A stretch of 50,083 nucleotides of DNA from an uncultured Candidatus Woesearchaeota archaeon (lineage in GTDB: Archaea; Nanobdellota; Nanobdellia; Woesearchaeales; GW2011-AR9). The translations under genes were made by a program, and so were the position numbers. A model generated the notes under the pieces. That model worked only from the letters and a program-made list of their open reading frames with translations, searched no databases and was not told the DNA's origin. The stretch lies in contig CABZYC010000003.1 in NCBI GenBank assembly GCA_902529885.1, positions 1 through 50,083 on the forward strand, written 5' to 3'. Positions 49,363 to 50,083 of the stretch are shown here, piece by piece (the stretch's first letter is position 1; every line of letters begins with the position of its first letter).

Positions 49363-50075
49363 TTATAAAAAACACCTAAAATATTAATGGAGAATGGACC
49401 ATCATCACCACCGAATCGCATCTGGACAAAAGACTTAATATTTTCTAAGTATGCAAAAATAAAGAATATAGTAGAACCAATTAAAGTTTTAAACGAAGTC
49501 GTGTTAATCATGGGATATTTAATAGGTAGTACCTCACACTTGCTGTACGAAGAAAAAAGCTGCTTCAAACTTTCAGTGCAAAATGGTGTGTTATGGGTTA
49601 AGTCAGACATATATTTTTTTAAACCCATACTATTCAGGACATTTGGAACTTCAATTAAACAAAAGCCACCTTCATTCAATGTATCATACATCTGTTCAAC
49701 TAATACATAACATTGGTCCTTTGGCATATGTTCAAGTACATGTTTCATTACAATTACATCGAATTTTTTAGTATTTTCTTTCAAAAACGATGCAATCTCA
49801 TCTTGTATAATTACGATATCATTCATATCCGCTACAGATTGGATACAATCTTTGTCTAAATCTACCCCAGTAATATCTGTGCACCCTGAAGCTTGAAGAT
49901 ACCTCAATAAATTACCATTACTGCCGAATCCTAATTCCAAAATAGATAAATCTTTATCAAGGAAAAAACGCGCATAATTTCTTCTTATAAACTTCTGATT
50001 ATGAGCAAAATGATAGTTGCTAGCGCCTCTTATATTATGATTCCCTGACTGAATCAATTTAAGGTTTTTATTCAT
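49359..50075 (-). CDS. Class I SAM-dependent methyltransferase, glycan-associated
   Basis: A 238-residue protein. LSILELGFGSNGNLLRYL (SAM loop with a Gly-rich start), ITGVDLDKDCIQSV, FDVIVMKHVLEHM and TLNEGGFCLIEVPN. The ATG at 50075 is 8 bases from the window edge and looks like a true start (MNKNLKLIQSG), so the gene may be complete. It is coupled to GT9 by an ATGA overlap and probably methylates a glycan or a lipid-linked sugar. The operon may continue upstream beyond the window. Confidence 0.85.
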   Translation of the reverse strand: MNKNLKLIQSGNHNIRGASNYHFAHNQKFIRRNYARFFLDKDLSILELGFGSNGNLLRYLQASGCTDITGVDLDKDCIQSVADMNDIVIIQDEIASFLKENTKKFDVIVMKHVLEHMPKDQCYVLVEQMYDTLNEGGFCLIEVPNVLNSMGLKKYMSDLTHNTPFCTESLKQLFSSYSKCEVLPIKYPMINTTSFKTLIGSTIFFIFAYLENIKSFVQMRFGGDDGPFSINILGVFYK

Positions 50076-50083
50076 GTTTCTCT

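Overview
The window reads as a single stretch of an AT-rich archaeal chromosome. The evidence is an archaeal family B DNA polymerase, Rad50, a HerA-type ATPase, ribosomal protein L35Ae, a type II methionine aminopeptidase, an AglB/STT3 oligosaccharyltransferase, a Methanococcus-type S-layer protein, a free-standing 5S rRNA gene, and many TATA boxes about 25-30 bases before a start codon, as in leaderless archaeal genes. Genes are small and tightly packed, with many 4-base stop/start overlaps. Several proteins are short or degenerate relatives of standard families. This suits a DPANN-type archaeon (a Woesearchaeota/Pacearchaeota-like lineage is my guess), but no marker here fixes the phylum.

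Layout. 1-7.8 kb: DNA maintenance. The 3' part of rad50 converges on an operon running leftward: a 7-TM membrane protein, a winged-helix protein, RNase HII, RNase HIII, two divergent HIT proteins, and DNA polymerase B. 7.8-16.2 kb: a large TIM-barrel protein with its upstream partner of unknown function, an MFS transporter, a tRNA-Val with odd loops, a PH-like membrane protein, a HerA ATPase, L35Ae, and a metallophosphoesterase.

16.3-25.7 kb: the most unusual part. Eight co-directional genes with overlapping or nearly touching ends and strong Shine-Dalgarno sites encode envelope proteins I cannot assign to a known system: a 1271-residue membrane-tethered helical protein, three relatives of one multi-TM family, two membrane-anchored secreted proteins (one cysteine-rich with a Gly-Asp repeat), a membrane-tethered coiled-coil protein, and a soluble coiled-coil protein. 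I propose they form one cell-surface or trans-envelope apparatus.

25.7-30.7 kb: an AI-2E family transporter, a presenilin/SPP-like protease, a metallo-beta-lactamase-fold protein that has lost most metal ligands, tRNA-His beside hisS, an unlisted small membrane protein, and methionine aminopeptidase. 30.7-50 kb: a surface-glycan region. GtrA, a eukaryotic-type phosphomannomutase, GmhA and the 5S rRNA gene are followed by a sugar nucleotidyltransferase, a dolichol-phosphate-sugar-synthase-like GT2, AglB, and the S-layer protein (about ten N-glycosylation sequons and a structured mRNA leader). Then come a helicase fragment cut at the RecA1/RecA2 boundary, a TPR protein, a HemK-kinase fusion, GalE, a nucleotidyltransferase, a phosphodiesterase-like protein, GT4, two methyltransferases, a Wzx-like flippase and GT9. 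Together these could make a nucleotide sugar (possibly a heptose), build and flip a lipid-linked glycan, and attach it to the S-layer.
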